Shown piece after piece: positions 8,647 to 17,645 of a DNA stretch of 52,159 bases. Position numbers and translations under genes: made by a program. Under the pieces are notes generated by a model. That model was not told the DNA's origin, did not search any database, and saw nothing but the letters and a program-made list of their open reading frames with translations. Position 1 is the first letter of the stretch. Each line of letters begins with the position of its first letter. The DNA lies in NCBI RefSeq assembly GCF_013266735.1, contig NZ_JABSNU010000023.1:1-52159 (forward strand), written 5' to 3'. The stretch is from Pedobacter foliorum (GTDB taxonomy: Bacteria; Bacteroidota; Bacteroidia; Sphingobacteriales; Sphingobacteriaceae).

Positions 8647-9129
8647 ATGAAAAAAATACTATTCTCTTTAATACTTTGTGCATTTTCTACCATAGCTTTT
8701 TCACAAACACTTACGCCTGGCAGCGCATTACCTGCAGCAGTTTTCTATAAAACTGATGGAAATTCTTATTCAACAAATCAGATTCCTAAAGGGAAAAAAG
8801 CTTTACTGATGTTCTTTGATGCTACTTGTGAGCACTGCCAAAGAACAGCAGCAAATATGTCTAAAAGGACAAAAGAATTAACTGGAATAAATATTTATAT
8901 GATTACTCAGGATGAGCAACGTTCTATAGATTATTTCTTTAACAAGTTCGGTAAACCGTTACAGGCTTTAAAGAATGTTACAATTTTACAGGATAAAGAT
9001 CGCGTATTCATTCCTTTGTTCCACCCAAAACAATACCCATCACTATACCTTTACGATAAGTCCAAAAATCTTACATTTTACTCTAGCAACGAAAAGGACT
9101 TACAAAAGTTCTTCGACCTGATGAAGTAA
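8647..9129 (+). CDS. exported thioredoxin-like protein
   Basis: A 160-residue TlpA/AhpC-TSA-type thioredoxin-fold protein. A cleavable signal peptide covers about residues 1-20 (ending AFSQ). The redox motif C-E-H-C is at residues 61-64, after the strand KKALLMFFDAT, and a cis-Pro-like YPSLYLYD strand is near the C terminus. It would act as a periplasmic thiol-disulfide reductase or similar; the partner is unknown. The gene is divergent from pepD and its last 30 bases overlap, tail to tail, the 3' end of the DUF3050 gene. Confidence 0.85.
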   Translation: MKKILFSLILCAFSTIAFSQTLTPGSALPAAVFYKTDGNSYSTNQIPKGKKALLMFFDATCEHCQRTAANMSKRTKELTGINIYMITQDEQRSIDYFFNKFGKPLQALKNVTILQDKDRVFIPLFHPKQYPSLYLYDKSKNLTFYSSNEKDLQKFFDLMK

Positions 9130-9900
9130 TACTATTTTATTGTAAGCGCCATCCCATAACTCAATACGCTTTTTAAGCGATTCAATAGTTGCCTGCTCTG
9201 CTGTTTTCCAGTTCTCTTCGCTAGTACCGCAAAGATCTGAAGTCATTTCAAGAGCAAGGTGACTGTGATGATCTCCATCAACTTCTATATGCCTGTCGAG
9301 GTAATATTTAAACAAAGAGATCTGATCAGGGAATTTCTTATTCAGGTCGTTTACTATAGTTAAGAACATATTTGGAATCAAATCTTCCCTACCAAATGTA
9401 AACGTACTTGCCTGTAAATGCGGCTGATTGCTATTGATGATTTTAAAAGTAAAATCTACAAAGTTTTTAGCTTCGACTGGTGTTTCAGATAATTCATAAG
9501 CCTTATTCAAATCTCCTGTTGCTTTCAAAGCATTTACAAACTGATCAATCTGAGCAGTATCGGCTCCACATTGATTCATTGCTTCAAGGTACATCTCAAA
9601 ATGACTCTTTCTCTCGCCTTTGCTATCTACATCAGACTCTTCGCCGGCTACAATCTCATTAATCAAATACCTGTTATTTGCTGATCCAACAGGAAACCAA
9701 GGAATAGTTGTACAAGTAAGGTTAATCTGAAGCGATTTTAACAGCGACATAAAATCCCAAACTGCATACACATGATATTGCATGAAGATTCTTAAATCTT
9801 CAAGATCATTGATAACTGAATAAACTTTATGATTGATTATCTGTTGCCTTAATGGCTCTATTTCGCTTTGGATTCTTTCCAGTGGTGTATTACTCATCAT
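9100..9900 (-). CDS. DUF3050 family protein
   Basis: A 266-residue cytoplasmic protein of the DUF3050 family, thought to have a haem-oxygenase-like helical fold. Recognisable parts are LERIQSEIEPLRQQIINHKVYSVI at the N terminus, FMQYHVYAVWDFMSLLKSLQ, and DGDHHSHLALEM near the C terminus, whose histidines and acids could bind metal. The frame is open further upstream, but the start at 9900 (or the next ATG, 9897) is preferred because a TACCTTTG promoter element lies at 9920-9927, inside the longer form. It follows the siderophore-interacting protein gene by 32 bp. Function unknown; an iron- or haem-related role is suggested only by neighbours and fold. Confidence 0.8.
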   Translation of the reverse strand: MMSNTPLERIQSEIEPLRQQIINHKVYSVINDLEDLRIFMQYHVYAVWDFMSLLKSLQINLTCTTIPWFPVGSANNRYLINEIVAGEESDVDSKGERKSHFEMYLEAMNQCGADTAQIDQFVNALKATGDLNKAYELSETPVEAKNFVDFTFKIINSNQPHLQASTFTFGREDLIPNMFLTIVNDLNKKFPDQISLFKYYLDRHIEVDGDHHSHLALEMTSDLCGTSEENWKTAEQATIESLKKRIELWDGAYNKIVLLHQVEELL

Positions 9901-9919
9901 TCCTTTTTCTTGCAGGCTG

Positions 9920-9927
9920 CAAAGGTA
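9920..9927 (-). promoter_or_regulatory. promoter -7 element before the DUF3050 gene
   Basis: TACCTTTG on the minus strand is an exact match to TAnnTTTG. It lies 20 bp upstream of the ATG at 9900, giving a very short leader. No TTG sits at the ideal 19-bp spacing, so it may be weaker. It overlaps the end of the upstream siderophore-interacting gene. Confidence 0.5.
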
Positions 9928-9932
9928 AAAAT

Positions 9933-10622
9933 TTACCACCAAAAACCCTGCACTTTAACACGTCCATTAAAACCTGGCAGTGCTTTAATTATTTTTCTGA
10001 GCTCAACAACCATTGGAACATTCCCTGCTAAATAAATGGCACCACCATCAAGGCTTTGTTCGCGTAGCCATTCTTGCAGGTTATCAATATTGTTATGCAT
10101 CTTTTGAGGGATTGCCTCTAGCGTAGAATCAAAGTAAGACATAAATGCTTTTCGGTGCTCTTCTTCCTTAATTACCACAGCTCCCGAGACATTCCCCTTG
10201 CCCGCCAATTGCTCTAAAGCCAAAAAGTGCCCTATTGCAGAACTATCCCCAAGGCAGGTTAATGAGGCAGAAGCAATCGGTTTTGTAAAAGTGCTTGAAA
10301 TTCCAAGGTAAGTAATGTCATCTTTCGGCTTTAAGGTAGCTGCCCATTTGCTACCGTCTCCATCGTGTGCAGCATCAACATAAAGCGTACAGGTCTGCGT
10401 TTCGGCATCCCAATGGGCAGGTGTATAGTCTCTGTAAACCCCATTGGCAACTTTACATTTCATATGTTGTACACTTTGCCATTTGCTCATATCAACCCCC
10501 GGTAGGTGAAGATCTATCTCGTAAAAAGTTGAAGGATTCCATGCACGTACATCAAGAACATGCCCAGTCTTACCAAATTGCTTTTCGAATATTACAAGGG
10601 CCTTCTTTTTTAGAATATTCAT
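9933..10622 (-). CDS. siderophore-interacting protein (FAD-dependent ferric reductase type)
   Basis: A 229-residue protein of the SIP/ViuB family, cytoplasmic flavoproteins that release iron from siderophores by reducing it with NAD(P)H. The N-terminal half has the FAD-binding barrel signature RDYTPAHWD and the strands DITYLGISSTF. The C-terminal NAD(P)-binding half has the acidic/Trp-containing loop and ends in VKVQGFWW, typical of the family. The order MFS transporter, AraC regulator, SIP on one strand, with gaps of 18 and 78 bp, points to a siderophore-handling unit. Family assignment is good; the siderophore is unknown. Confidence 0.85.
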   Translation of the reverse strand: MNILKKKALVIFEKQFGKTGHVLDVRAWNPSTFYEIDLHLPGVDMSKWQSVQHMKCKVANGVYRDYTPAHWDAETQTCTLYVDAAHDGDGSKWAATLKPKDDITYLGISSTFTKPIASASLTCLGDSSAIGHFLALEQLAGKGNVSGAVVIKEEEHRKAFMSYFDSTLEAIPQKMHNNIDNLQEWLREQSLDGGAIYLAGNVPMVVELRKIIKALPGFNGRVKVQGFWW

Positions 10623-10700
10623 AATTTTCAGTTTTTATGTATTGCAAAGCAACACTAAAAACGGACAGCAGGAAATGAAGAATATAGGGTAATTATTGGA

Positions 10701-11549
10701 CTATGCGCGGTATATAGCTCTAAAGGCACCAGCTGATTTTCCGACAAACTTAGTAAACAATCTCGAGAAGTAAGTATGATCCGAGAAGCCCAATTCAAAG
10801 GAGATTTCTTTTACCGTTAAATCGGTATAATACAGCAACCTCTTTGCTTCAAGAACGATCTCATTATGAATCCAGTAACTAACCGGAAAGCCCGTATGCC
10901 CTTTAACTACCTCATTTAAATAAGTAAGTGATATGTTTAATTTCTCGGCAAACTCGGCCGGACTTTTAGTTGTTTTAAAACTTCCCATCAGCAGACTCCT
11001 AAACTGACTATTAATTTGAATTGGTCTGGTATTTTGCTTTTGCGCAAATTGAGTTTGTGAAAGATAAAGTTCGGCAATCATGCCGATATAGGATTGAGCA
11101 AGAGAATGCGCAATCGATCTGCTTAGCGGCTCCTCGATGCGTAGAAACCTATCATACGCCAATTGCACACATTGCTTAAATTTTACTGCATTCTTATCAT
11201 CAAGTGTGAGCGGCTCGTTAACTATGATGTATTGCTCAAAAACAGTCCTGTACTCTTCATTAACCAATAGGGTATCAATAGCAAGAAACCAGCCCGTAGC
11301 ATTCATATGGCCTATGTTATGATGAACCTGACCTGGTGCCACATACAATACTGCGCAACCATCAATGTAAAGGGTTTTAAAATCAAGCATGAAACTGCTT
11401 TCCCCTTTTTCCTGAAATATAAAAATGTAATGGTCGTCTCGGTGTGCACCCAAAAGCGATGCACGTTCTTTAGCGCCCTCAAAGTAAATCATCTCCATGC
11501 CCGTCGAAGAACGTTCATGGAGTTTATGCACCGGAATAATGTTTTTCAC
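10701..11549 (-). CDS. AraC-family transcriptional regulator
   Basis: A 282-residue regulator. The N-terminal part (about 1-150) looks like a cupin ligand/sensor domain (IFQEKGESSFMLDF, VLYVAPGQVHHN). The C-terminal part (about 180-282) is the double helix-turn-helix of AraC/XylS, with FAEKLNISLTYLNEVVKGHTG and the conserved VKEISFELGFSDHTYFSRLFTKFVGKSAGAFR. It sits 18 bp after the MFS transporter gene and before the siderophore-interacting gene, so it probably controls this set. The inducer is unknown; an iron-siderophore complex would be the expected type. Confidence 0.9.
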   Translation of the reverse strand: MKNIIPVHKLHERSSTGMEMIYFEGAKERASLLGAHRDDHYIFIFQEKGESSFMLDFKTLYIDGCAVLYVAPGQVHHNIGHMNATGWFLAIDTLLVNEEYRTVFEQYIIVNEPLTLDDKNAVKFKQCVQLAYDRFLRIEEPLSRSIAHSLAQSYIGMIAELYLSQTQFAQKQNTRPIQINSQFRSLLMGSFKTTKSPAEFAEKLNISLTYLNEVVKGHTGFPVSYWIHNEIVLEAKRLLYYTDLTVKEISFELGFSDHTYFSRLFTKFVGKSAGAFRAIYRA

Positions 11550-11567
11550 GGTACTAATTTAGAATTT

Positions 11568-12734
11568 TTATGCGTAGTTCAATTTAGCAACTCTTTTGGT
11601 TCTGGCAATAAGCATCCATGCAAACGCTGCACCTGTTAATGCCATTATTGAACCCACAGAAACCGGAGAAGTATAATCAAAACCTGCTGCCAATGGCAAA
11701 CCGCCTAAAAATGCACCAAGCGCATTACCTATGTTAAAGCTGGCCTGACTAACTGAGGCCGCAAGCATCTCTGAACCTTTAGCTGTATTGATCATCAACA
11801 TTTGAATTGGCGAGGCAGCTGCAAAAGCGATTGCTCCGGTTACAAATGTCATGATGATAGCCATAACCTGATTTCCTGACACGTAATGCACTATTAAAAG
11901 GCTAATAGACATCGCTACCAATAAGGTAAGCGTTGCCTTTGCAGGCGATATTTTATCTGCCAGTTTGCCTCCAATAAAGTTACCTACTAGCATCCCTAAT
12001 CCGGCTACAACCAAGATATATGTGATTGAATTTGCGGCGAATCCGGAAACTTCGGTAAGTAATGGAGCAATATAGCTATACCATGAAAACAACCCTCCTG
12101 TACCAATTGCAATCATTAATATGATTAACCATGACTCTGGAAGTTTAAAGAAGTTAAGCTCTTTACCTAAATCGCGATTTTTGGTAGCAGGAAGTGCAGG
12201 CATCCATGATTTTAAGCTTAACAAGGTAACTATACCTACAATAACGATGATTACAAAAGTATATCTCCATGAGTAATTATGGCCGATATAAGTCCCTAGC
12301 GGCACTCCTATCACGTTTGCTATGGTTAACCCTGCAAACATCAGTGAAACTGATTGCGCCTCTTTACCCTTTTCTGCTATACGACTTGCAACTACAGAAC
12401 CTACCCCAAAGAAAGCTCCGTGTGGTAAGCCTGCCAGTAAACGAGCGGCAAACATCGTGTTATAATCTGGTGCAAATGCAGAGAAGGCATTAAAGCCTGT
12501 AAACATCAACATCAAAACCATTAGAATCTTTTTGGGAGGATAACTACCCGCAATTACAACTAGTAATGGCGCGCCAATTACAACACCTAAAGCATAAGCA
12601 GAAATAAGATGCCCTGCCTGAGGTATGGTAATATTTAAATCTTTGGCGATATCTGGCAAAAGGCCCATCATCACAAATTCTGTGATCCCGATTCCAAGGC
12701 CTCCAAGGGTTAAAGCAAGCAAACTTTTCTTCAT
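11568..12734 (-). CDS. MFS transporter, AraJ/DHA1 type
   Basis: A 388-residue inner-membrane transporter with about 12 hydrophobic segments. It starts with LLALTLGGLGIGITEFVMMGLLPDIA, the mark of the AraJ/YdhP-like drug:proton antiporter group, and has loop sequences such as GGKLADKISPAKATL. It is first in a minus-strand run with an AraC regulator and a siderophore-interacting protein, so export or import of a siderophore is plausible, but the family is broad. A promoter element lies 36 bp upstream (12770-12777). Confidence 0.88.
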   Translation of the reverse strand: MKKSLLALTLGGLGIGITEFVMMGLLPDIAKDLNITIPQAGHLISAYALGVVIGAPLLVVIAGSYPPKKILMVLMLMFTGFNAFSAFAPDYNTMFAARLLAGLPHGAFFGVGSVVASRIAEKGKEAQSVSLMFAGLTIANVIGVPLGTYIGHNYSWRYTFVIIVIVGIVTLLSLKSWMPALPATKNRDLGKELNFFKLPESWLIILMIAIGTGGLFSWYSYIAPLLTEVSGFAANSITYILVVAGLGMLVGNFIGGKLADKISPAKATLTLLVAMSISLLIVHYVSGNQVMAIIMTFVTGAIAFAAASPIQMLMINTAKGSEMLAASVSQASFNIGNALGAFLGGLPLAAGFDYTSPVSVGSIMALTGAAFAWMLIARTKRVAKLNYA

Positions 12735-12769
12735 AATCTAAAGGTACTTAGTGTAAAAAATACACAATA

Positions 12770-12777
12770 CAAAAGTA
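12770..12777 (-). promoter_or_regulatory. promoter -7 element before the MFS/AraC/SIP run
   Basis: TACTTTTG on the minus strand fits TAnnTTTG and lies 36 bp upstream of the MFS start codon. No good TTG is present at the usual spacing. Confidence 0.45.
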
Positions 12778-12826
12778 GATAATAAAATGACTTAATTAGT
12801 CTGTTTTTAGTAAAAAAAGTTTTGGC

Positions 12827-15703
12827 TTATTTTAAGTTGTTATTTTTCATATTCAACTCCAACTCATTGATCCTCTTGGTTTGCTTTTTCTCTTTTGCAT
12901 AACCAATTAATTCCTGATATGCCGCAAAATGATAAGGGTTTACCTCAATAGCTCTTTCGTATAAAATTTCACTTTCTGCTTTTCTCTGATTAACCTGTAG
13001 CAGTTTTGCTGAAGTGTATAAATAATCGGAAGTATAAATATTGTCGCCTGTAGTATTTACCCGCTTTAGCAATTCCGAAGCTCTGGTTCTATATCCGGTT
13101 TCGGCGAGGAGCCTAATATATCTCAATTGATTAAGCCCTTTAACATACAACTTACCAGCTATAAATGGCTCCAAATATGTTTTAACACTGTCTCTGTCCT
13201 TCAGTTCATTGTAAAATTCAGCAATTCGCAGGTTGTAATCAGGCCTATCATTACCAGATGCCTTTAAAATTCTCTGAGCCTCTTTTATGGTAGCTATAGC
13301 CTCATTGTACTTTTTGTTTTCAGCAAGTGCATCCGCATACATTGTTCTAAGTTCAAAGTTTTGAGGCTTTTGATCGACCAGCTTCTTTAAAATGGAAACC
13401 TGCATTGTATCTCCAAGAGCGGTCTTTAATGATGCAGAAAAAGCAACAGCTTCATCTTTTCTATCTCTTAAATAGGTAGATACTGTAGCTCCTGTTTTAA
13501 CATATTGATCGGCTGCTGCAATGGCTTCTTTTAGTCGGGCATTTCTTCTATACATTTCACGAAGTAGCATATTGTTCTTTGCCAACTCCTGAAAATCATC
13601 TTCTTGTTTAATAGATTGCTGCAGATAAGCCGCTTGTTGCTTAATAGATTCTTCTTGACTAATCTGTCGGGCCGTATATTTAGCGGCCGCCAAATCAGCA
13701 TAAACAACATAAATCGGAGCATAACCGGCATCAATGCGCTGTGCTTTTGTCAACCACTGCTCTGCGCCATTAAAATCCTTATTGTATATTTTCAGATTGG
13801 CAATGCTCAAATAAGCAGGTAGGTACTTAGCGTCGTAAATTAAAGCCGTATCCAGATACGCTACCGCTATTTTTGAATTACCAGAACGACTAGCCAAATT
13901 AACATAAACCTCTGCCCAATTGCTAGCCATGGCCTTCTTATCACCTGCCAAATAGGCTTTTTCTTTAGCAATCAATTTATCCAGAAAACTATACATATCA
14001 GGATCTTTAGATTTTAGATCTAAGGTGGTATTCATAGATTTAAAATCTAACGGATGCACCTTTACAGGTTCAAAATACGCAGGGTATGTTTGCGCAAAAT
14101 ACTCGCTTTCATTGTTTTGAGAATAATAATCGAGTGTGCGTTTTTCTTTCATAGCATTATAGTACAGCGCCCTGATCTGCCTATTTTCGGCATCCGTTAA
14201 TACTGCGCCATGAAACAAATGAACATACTCGTGCAATACCACATTTCGCTCCATAAATGCCCCGCGTTCTACATATTCTATTCCGGCAGCCCCACTCCCA
14301 ACACCTCTGATATCCATCCACTGCCTGTTGTCAAAGGTGGTCATATACCTAAAAGCCGGAGCATTCATTGCTATTGCCAAATCTTGATGCAATGGTGGTA
14401 TCTTAAAAGTATTACCCTGCTTAGATAGAAATGGAAAATACGCGACGGAAGAATAAAGCTGATTCCAAACCATCGCTTTTGCTGTTTCTCCTGGATAGTA
14501 ACTTACATCAGAAAACACCTTAGTGAAGTTTTTAATATCCGTGATTCTTGTATTAGCTAATGTTTTGGTAATAGGCTCATACGTATCCAAAAAAGGAATT
14601 CTTTTCGATTTAATAACAGCAGACAAGCCATTATGAGCTGGTCCATAATGCTTTTTCTTAAGCAAAATAGCTTTAAAAATACTTTCGGCTGAATCGAGAC
14701 GCATTTCCCTATCAAGATCAAATGCACTGTAATAAATGGAAGCTCTATGCATTAAAGGTAAAACAGACTCGCTGTACTGTTTCTCTACAGCCCTTGTAAC
14801 GGCTATTGCGCCCGCTACATCATTATTTTTAATCAGATCATCAGCTTTTAAAAGTGCTTTTCTGATTACTTCATCATTGGGCTCGGCATAATCGGCATAG
14901 GTTAAATTGGTATGGCCATTGCCCCAATGCCAGTGGGTTTGATAATGAAGCGGATTAAGTGCCAATGCCAGCTCCCATTGGGCCGCCATAGCATTAAGCT
15001 GGGTTGCATCTACCCTTCTCCATATCGCATATCCGTAGCTAAATCTTGCATCAGCATTGAAAGGATCTAGTTCAAGTGATTTAATTAAGGGCTTTTCGGC
15101 CTGTTCAGGATGCTGATCCCAAAAGTAAACATCAGCTTCAAGCTGATATGCCTTAGCACTTTTTGGATTTTTCTGCTGGATCTCTTTGGCAATTTGCAAT
15201 GCACTTTTATACTCCTTTTGAAGCAACTTAACCCTACCCAGTAAAAGAGATGCTTCTTCACTTTCAGGATTATTTTGAAGAACTTGCTTTGCCGTATTTT
15301 CGGCCTTTAGTATACGCCACGCCTGTATCTCTAAAAAGCCTTTTAATAGCAATGCCTTTTCGTTTTTATGTTCTTGCTTTAGTACCCGAGTTACTATAGC
15401 TTCTGCTTCTTTATACTTATTATTTAAGATTAGGTAATCAACTTTAAGCAAATGATAATCTAATGTATTATGATTAAAAGCTTCAATCAAACTATCGGCT
15501 TCCTTCCATGCTCCTAAGTTTAACATACTACCAATTACAGACACAGAATCGGGCATATTCCCATACACAATAAGAAGCAGCCTCTTCATCTTTGCTAGCT
15601 TTGCAAAGACTTTTTGTGTACTATCAGGATTAATAGTCTGAGACCTGGTTGTTGCTCCGCTAAGAGTAAGAAACAAAACCAGAAAAAAGCAGAATCTTTT
15701 CAT
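12827..15703 (-). CDS. TPR protein with a putative HExxH metallopeptidase site
   Basis: A 958-residue exported protein when started at the ATG at 15703. That start puts a clear signal peptide (MKRFCFFLVLFLTLSGATTRSQ) first; an in-frame ATG ten codons upstream would bury it. TPR-like helical repeats fill about residues 40-300 and 580-950. The middle contains HEYVH (491-495) followed by a Glu-rich NESEYFAQ about 40 residues later, an arrangement like gluzincin zinc peptidases (peptidase-MA/DUF1570 type). Activity is not proven, but both zinc His, the catalytic Glu and a candidate third ligand (E532 or E534) are present. It stands alone between an MFS gene and the divergent YtxH gene. Confidence 0.75.
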   Translation of the reverse strand: MKRFCFFLVLFLTLSGATTRSQTINPDSTQKVFAKLAKMKRLLLIVYGNMPDSVSVIGSMLNLGAWKEADSLIEAFNHNTLDYHLLKVDYLILNNKYKEAEAIVTRVLKQEHKNEKALLLKGFLEIQAWRILKAENTAKQVLQNNPESEEASLLLGRVKLLQKEYKSALQIAKEIQQKNPKSAKAYQLEADVYFWDQHPEQAEKPLIKSLELDPFNADARFSYGYAIWRRVDATQLNAMAAQWELALALNPLHYQTHWHWGNGHTNLTYADYAEPNDEVIRKALLKADDLIKNNDVAGAIAVTRAVEKQYSESVLPLMHRASIYYSAFDLDREMRLDSAESIFKAILLKKKHYGPAHNGLSAVIKSKRIPFLDTYEPITKTLANTRITDIKNFTKVFSDVSYYPGETAKAMVWNQLYSSVAYFPFLSKQGNTFKIPPLHQDLAIAMNAPAFRYMTTFDNRQWMDIRGVGSGAAGIEYVERGAFMERNVVLHEYVHLFHGAVLTDAENRQIRALYYNAMKEKRTLDYYSQNNESEYFAQTYPAYFEPVKVHPLDFKSMNTTLDLKSKDPDMYSFLDKLIAKEKAYLAGDKKAMASNWAEVYVNLASRSGNSKIAVAYLDTALIYDAKYLPAYLSIANLKIYNKDFNGAEQWLTKAQRIDAGYAPIYVVYADLAAAKYTARQISQEESIKQQAAYLQQSIKQEDDFQELAKNNMLLREMYRRNARLKEAIAAADQYVKTGATVSTYLRDRKDEAVAFSASLKTALGDTMQVSILKKLVDQKPQNFELRTMYADALAENKKYNEAIATIKEAQRILKASGNDRPDYNLRIAEFYNELKDRDSVKTYLEPFIAGKLYVKGLNQLRYIRLLAETGYRTRASELLKRVNTTGDNIYTSDYLYTSAKLLQVNQRKAESEILYERAIEVNPYHFAAYQELIGYAKEKKQTKRINELELNMKNNNLK

Positions 15704-15851
15704 ATTTGCATTAAATATAATAGTTTTCTCCATTCTCTTTTTTTTATCTATTACACGATTTTTAAGCGGCTGCTACACAAAATGATAAAATTTCAATTTA
15801 TTAAAACACTATGGTACGGAATGTGTTACTATCTAAGTAAAAACATCTATT

Positions 15852-16256
15852 ATGAATTATAAAAAATTAATATCTAACCGCTTGTCCAATTTCCCAACTG
15901 TCCCAACTGACAAAACAGGAGCCGTAATAGGACTATTAGCTGGATTAGCGGTAGGTGCTGTTATAGGGCTTTTATTTGCTCCCGACAGCGGAAAAAAAAC
16001 AAGAGAGAAAATATCTGACAAAGCATTAGACCTTGCAGATAATGTAAAAGATGGTTTTCATTCCATTAAGGATAATTTCAATAATGGAAAACAAAGCCTT
16101 AGTGGATTAAAAAATCAGGTTGTAGACAACGTGAAAACCAAAGTAAACACTGTTTCGCAAGAATTTAAAGACTTTAGAGATACAGAACTAGAGAAAGCAA
16201 AATCAGCAATTAAAAACACTGCCGATGATGCCAACGATGCAATACAAAACGCCTAG
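15852..16256 (+). CDS. YtxH domain protein
   Basis: A 134-residue protein with one glycine-rich membrane helix at about residues 23-45 (VIGLLAGLAVGAVIGLLFAPDSGKK), the signature of the YtxH/gas-vesicle-like family. A long amphipathic, charged helical tail follows, with repeated DNVKD, KDNF and DNVKTK segments. Such proteins are small membrane-associated proteins often linked to envelope or general stress; the exact role is unknown. It converges with an MFS gene, with four bases between the stops. Confidence 0.85.
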   Translation: MNYKKLISNRLSNFPTVPTDKTGAVIGLLAGLAVGAVIGLLFAPDSGKKTREKISDKALDLADNVKDGFHSIKDNFNNGKQSLSGLKNQVVDNVKTKVNTVSQEFKDFRDTELEKAKSAIKNTADDANDAIQNA

Positions 16257-16260
16257 TTTT

Positions 16261-17412
16261 TTATTTAATATCGAGAGCTATCCTTTGGTGGTTAAAAAAC
16301 ATTTTGGTTATCGGTACAAGCATTAATCCGCATAATCCAAAAACAACAAAGGATACTCTTAAATTAAATGCATGCGCAAGGTATCCAATTAATGGAGGTC
16401 CTAAAAGCATCCCTGTTATCGAATAAGTGGCTATAATCGATATAGCCATACCCGGCGAATACTTTTTTGAAGCTCCTGCCAAGGCATACGACATTGGTAT
16501 GATTGAGGCTGTTCCAAATCCTACAAGAGAAAAGCCGACCATTGCAGTCCAGAAAGTTGGAAATATAACAGCCAATGAAATGCCAGATACAATAAATGCA
16601 GCACTCATGATGTATGTTTTGGGCATACCAATTCTTACGATAATGAAATCGGACAGGAACCTTGAGGCAGCCATAAATGTCATAAAGATCAAGTATCCGT
16701 AGGTGAATATAGAGACATTTAGTACTTCCTGAAAGTAAATCCCACTCCAATCAAACATCCCTCCTTCGCATATTGCGCATAAGAACACAACTATACCAAG
16801 GTAAAAGATATAAGGATCTGGCTTACTTAATATCAGCTTATTACCCGTTTCTGACTTATCTCCTTTTAATAAAAATTGATATGAATATAGGGTTACAAGC
16901 AACATCAGTCCGGCAACAATAGAGAAATGGACGGCTAAGCTTACGTTAAAAGTTAACAAAAGCGTGGACAATGCAATTCCGGCTATCCCACCTATGCTCC
17001 AATACCCGTGAAATGAGCCTATTATCTTTTTTTCAAACCTCTTTTGTAGTGTTAAGGTTTGTGTATTAACCGATATGTTGAATATTCTGGTTGTAAAAGC
17101 GAACACACATATGGCAAAAACAAGGCTAAGCGTATTGTGAGCAATTCCTATTAAAGCAAGTGAAAATGCATTTAAGGCATAACCAACTGCCAATGGCACA
17201 CGACTATTATATTTAGACACTAACCAGCCAGAAATCGGTAAGCCGATTAAAGAACCAACCGGCATCGCCAACAGAATAGTTCCCAACTCTGCCTCGTTAA
17301 ACCCAAATGCGGTTTTTATGGTTGGAATTCTTGATGCCCAGGTAGCAAAGCTGAAACCTGAAATAAAAAAGAAAAGGCTTAAGAAAAACCTATGTTTACT
17401 GTTTGAAATCAT
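16261..17412 (-). CDS. MFS transporter, YbjJ-like
   Basis: A 383-residue inner-membrane transporter. It begins SKHRFFLSLFFFISGFSFATWASRIPTIK, the hallmark of the YbjJ/FucP-like MFS branch, with about 12 hydrophobic segments and GWLVSKYNSR after the second helix. The substrate is unknown. The start is taken at the ATG at 17412; two codons upstream there is a TTG. A TACATTTG promoter element lies at 17477-17484. The gene is monocistronic and convergent with the YtxH gene. Confidence 0.85.
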   Translation of the reverse strand: MISNSKHRFFLSLFFFISGFSFATWASRIPTIKTAFGFNEAELGTILLAMPVGSLIGLPISGWLVSKYNSRVPLAVGYALNAFSLALIGIAHNTLSLVFAICVFAFTTRIFNISVNTQTLTLQKRFEKKIIGSFHGYWSIGGIAGIALSTLLLTFNVSLAVHFSIVAGLMLLVTLYSYQFLLKGDKSETGNKLILSKPDPYIFYLGIVVFLCAICEGGMFDWSGIYFQEVLNVSIFTYGYLIFMTFMAASRFLSDFIIVRIGMPKTYIMSAAFIVSGISLAVIFPTFWTAMVGFSLVGFGTASIIPMSYALAGASKKYSPGMAISIIATYSITGMLLGPPLIGYLAHAFNLRVSFVVFGLCGLMLVPITKMFFNHQRIALDIK

Positions 17413-17476
17413 TAACAAGAGATGAAAAAATTAAATTAATCACTCTAAAGTGCAGCTAGTCGTAATTAATAGGATA

Positions 17477-17484
17477 CAAATGTA
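17477..17484 (-). promoter_or_regulatory. promoter -7 element before the YbjJ-like MFS gene
   Basis: TACATTTG on the minus strand matches TAnnTTTG, 65 bp upstream of the ATG at 17412. The -33 region is only a partial match. Confidence 0.45.
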
Positions 17485-17645
17485 AACATTCCTTTTGGAG
17501 CTGAAAAAACTATTTAGCAAGTTAATTAGATTATTTTTTTCATGGAACTTGATAAAATTATTTATTGGATTCTGATAGTGATTTGGGTTGATGATGATGA
17601 AAATCCGAAAGGAATTGTAGAAATTTGAATAACCAAAAAGAAATA

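Noticed and set aside
15614..15862. Plus-strand open frame running into the YtxH gene
   Set aside because: It overlaps the 5' end of the TPR gene on the other strand and encodes a His/Phe/Tyr-rich string typical of a shadow frame.
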